From positions 1 through 6,404 of the forward strand of contig JBJTYE010000225.1 of assembly GCA_046082625.1 (NCBI GenBank): DNA of 6,404 nucleotides, read 5' to 3'. The translations under genes and the position numbers were made by a program. Origin of the DNA: Casp-actino8 sp046082625 (GTDB taxonomy: Bacteria > Actinomycetota > Acidimicrobiia > Acidimicrobiales > Ilumatobacteraceae). Below are positions 5,540-6,404 of this stretch, one piece after another (within the stretch, counting starts at the first letter, position 1; the number at the start of each line of letters is the position of its first letter). Below the pieces are notes generated by a model, which saw only the letters and a list, made by a program, of their open reading frames with translations, was not told where the DNA came from and did not search any database.

Positions 5540-6404
5540 ATGGGAGAACTGTTGACCGAGGATCAGATCGCCGCCTATCACCGGGACGGATTCCTGGTGG
5601 TGCCGGATTTCGTGTCGGCCGAGGAGTGCGGGCGCCTGAAGGCCCGGGCCGAGCAGATCCTGCACGATTTCGATCCCGACGCCCACCGCAGCGTGTTCAC
5701 CACCAACGAACAGTCCCGTCACGCCGACCGGGAATTCCTAGACTCGGCCTCGGGCATCCACTGCTTCTTCGAAGAGGAGGCCTTCGACGCCGAGGGACGG
5801 CTGGTGCAGGCCAAGGAATTGTGCGTGAACAAGATCGGTCACGCCATGCACGATCTGGATCCGGTGTTCGAATCCTTCACCTACACCCCGCGCCTGGCGG
5901 CCGTGGCTCACGATGTGGGGCTTCCCGATCCGGTGGCGTTGCAGACCATGTACATCTGCAAGCAGCCCCGCATCGGGGGCGAGGTGGGCTGCCATCAGGA
6001 TGCCACGTTCCTCTTCACCGATCCGGTGACGGTGACCGGCTTCTGGTTCGCCATCGAGGACGCGACATTGGAGAACGGTTGTCTGTGGGCGCAGCCCGGT
6101 GGGCACCGCACGTCGTTGCGCAAGACCTTCGTGCGCAACACCAACGACGACGGCGCCACGTTCACCGTGCACGACGAGTCGCCGCTACCGGCTCCGCCCG
6201 ACGATCTGGTGCCCCTCGAGGTGAAAGCCGGAACACTCGTGGTGTTGCACGGTCTCTTGCCCCATTGGAGCGATGTGAACCGGTCGGACAAGAGCCGTCA
6301 CGCCTTCTCGTTGCATTGCGTGTCGGCCGCAGCCGAGTACGCCGCGTGGAACTGGTTGCAGCGGCGGGACGATCTGCCGTTGCGGCGGCTGGATCAAGTA
6401 TCGG
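5540..6404 (+). CDS. Phytanoyl-CoA dioxygenase (PhyH) family protein, PHYHD1-like; cut by the right edge
   Basis: Fe(II)- and 2-oxoglutarate-dependent oxygenase of the PhyH family, probably cytoplasmic (no signal or membrane segment). The frame is open from the ATG at 5540 through 288 codons to the last base, with no stop inside the window. Iron ligands are the pair His152 and Asp154 in CHQDATF and the distal His242 in LLPHWSD; Arg253 in SDKSRHAF is the expected 2-oxoglutarate carboxylate anchor. Other matches to human PHYHD1 from memory are NKIGHAMHDLDPVF near 97-110, EDATLENGCLW at 173-183 and NWLQ near 271-274 close to the end, so only a few to some tens of residues should be missing. All catalytic residues are present, so it should be active. 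The substrate is not known; bacterial PhyH proteins act on varied small molecules and natural products. AGGA at 5529-5532 supports the start. It is divergent from queF across 77 bases and has no visible tie to the importer. Confidence 0.9.
   Translation, partial: MGELLTEDQIAAYHRDGFLVVPDFVSAEECGRLKARAEQILHDFDPDAHRSVFTTNEQSRHADREFLDSASGIHCFFEEEAFDAEGRLVQAKELCVNKIGHAMHDLDPVFESFTYTPRLAAVAHDVGLPDPVALQTMYICKQPRIGGEVGCHQDATFLFTDPVTVTGFWFAIEDATLENGCLWAQPGGHRTSLRKTFVRNTNDDGATFTVHDESPLPAPPDDLVPLEVKAGTLVVLHGLLPHWSDVNRSDKSRHAFSLHCVSAAAEYAAWNWLQRRDDLPLRRLDQVS

Overview
The window is dense, high-GC bacterial DNA with short intergenic gaps, TGA as the usual stop codon, ATGA start/stop overlaps and a Cys-Gly-Gly-Asp-type lipoprotein N-terminus. 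This fits an Actinomycetota genome. The fairly frequent TTG leucine codons and the TAnnnT box placed six bases before two start codons would suit an Acidimicrobiia-like lineage, but that placement is a guess made without any search.

Layout: (1) Positions 10-5020 hold a complete four-gene, plus-strand ABC importer of the BMP/PnrA nucleoside type. In order these are a lipoprotein substrate-binding protein, a 102-base gap with two strong tandem hairpins, a fused double-ATPase subunit, and two different BPD_transp_2-type permeases joined by ATGA overlaps. Its architecture matches the nucleoside importers NupNOPQ (Bacillus) and RnsBACD (Streptococcus). (2) Positions 5021-5081 form a convergent terminator region with a duplicated 11-base element. 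(3) Positions 5061-5462 on the minus strand hold queF (preQ0 reductase of queuosine synthesis), interrupted by one in-frame TAA exactly at the tyrosine of its ESKSLKLY signature, with the rest of the family C-terminus still readable behind it. (4) Positions 5463-5539 are a 77-base divergent promoter region. (5) From 5540 to the right edge runs a nearly complete phytanoyl-CoA dioxygenase (PhyH/PHYHD1-like) Fe(II)/2-oxoglutarate oxygenase.

How they work together: the lipoprotein captures a nucleoside outside the membrane and delivers it to the two-permease channel, and the fused ATPase powers import. The hairpins after the first gene probably let the binding protein be made in excess over the membrane complex. 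queF and the PhyH gene are separate, divergently transcribed units with no clear functional tie to the importer. The most notable observation is the single-codon lesion in queF. No entirely new system is evident; the other points of interest are the asymmetric ATP sites of the ATPase, the enlarged second permease and the back-to-back, possibly leaderless promoters.
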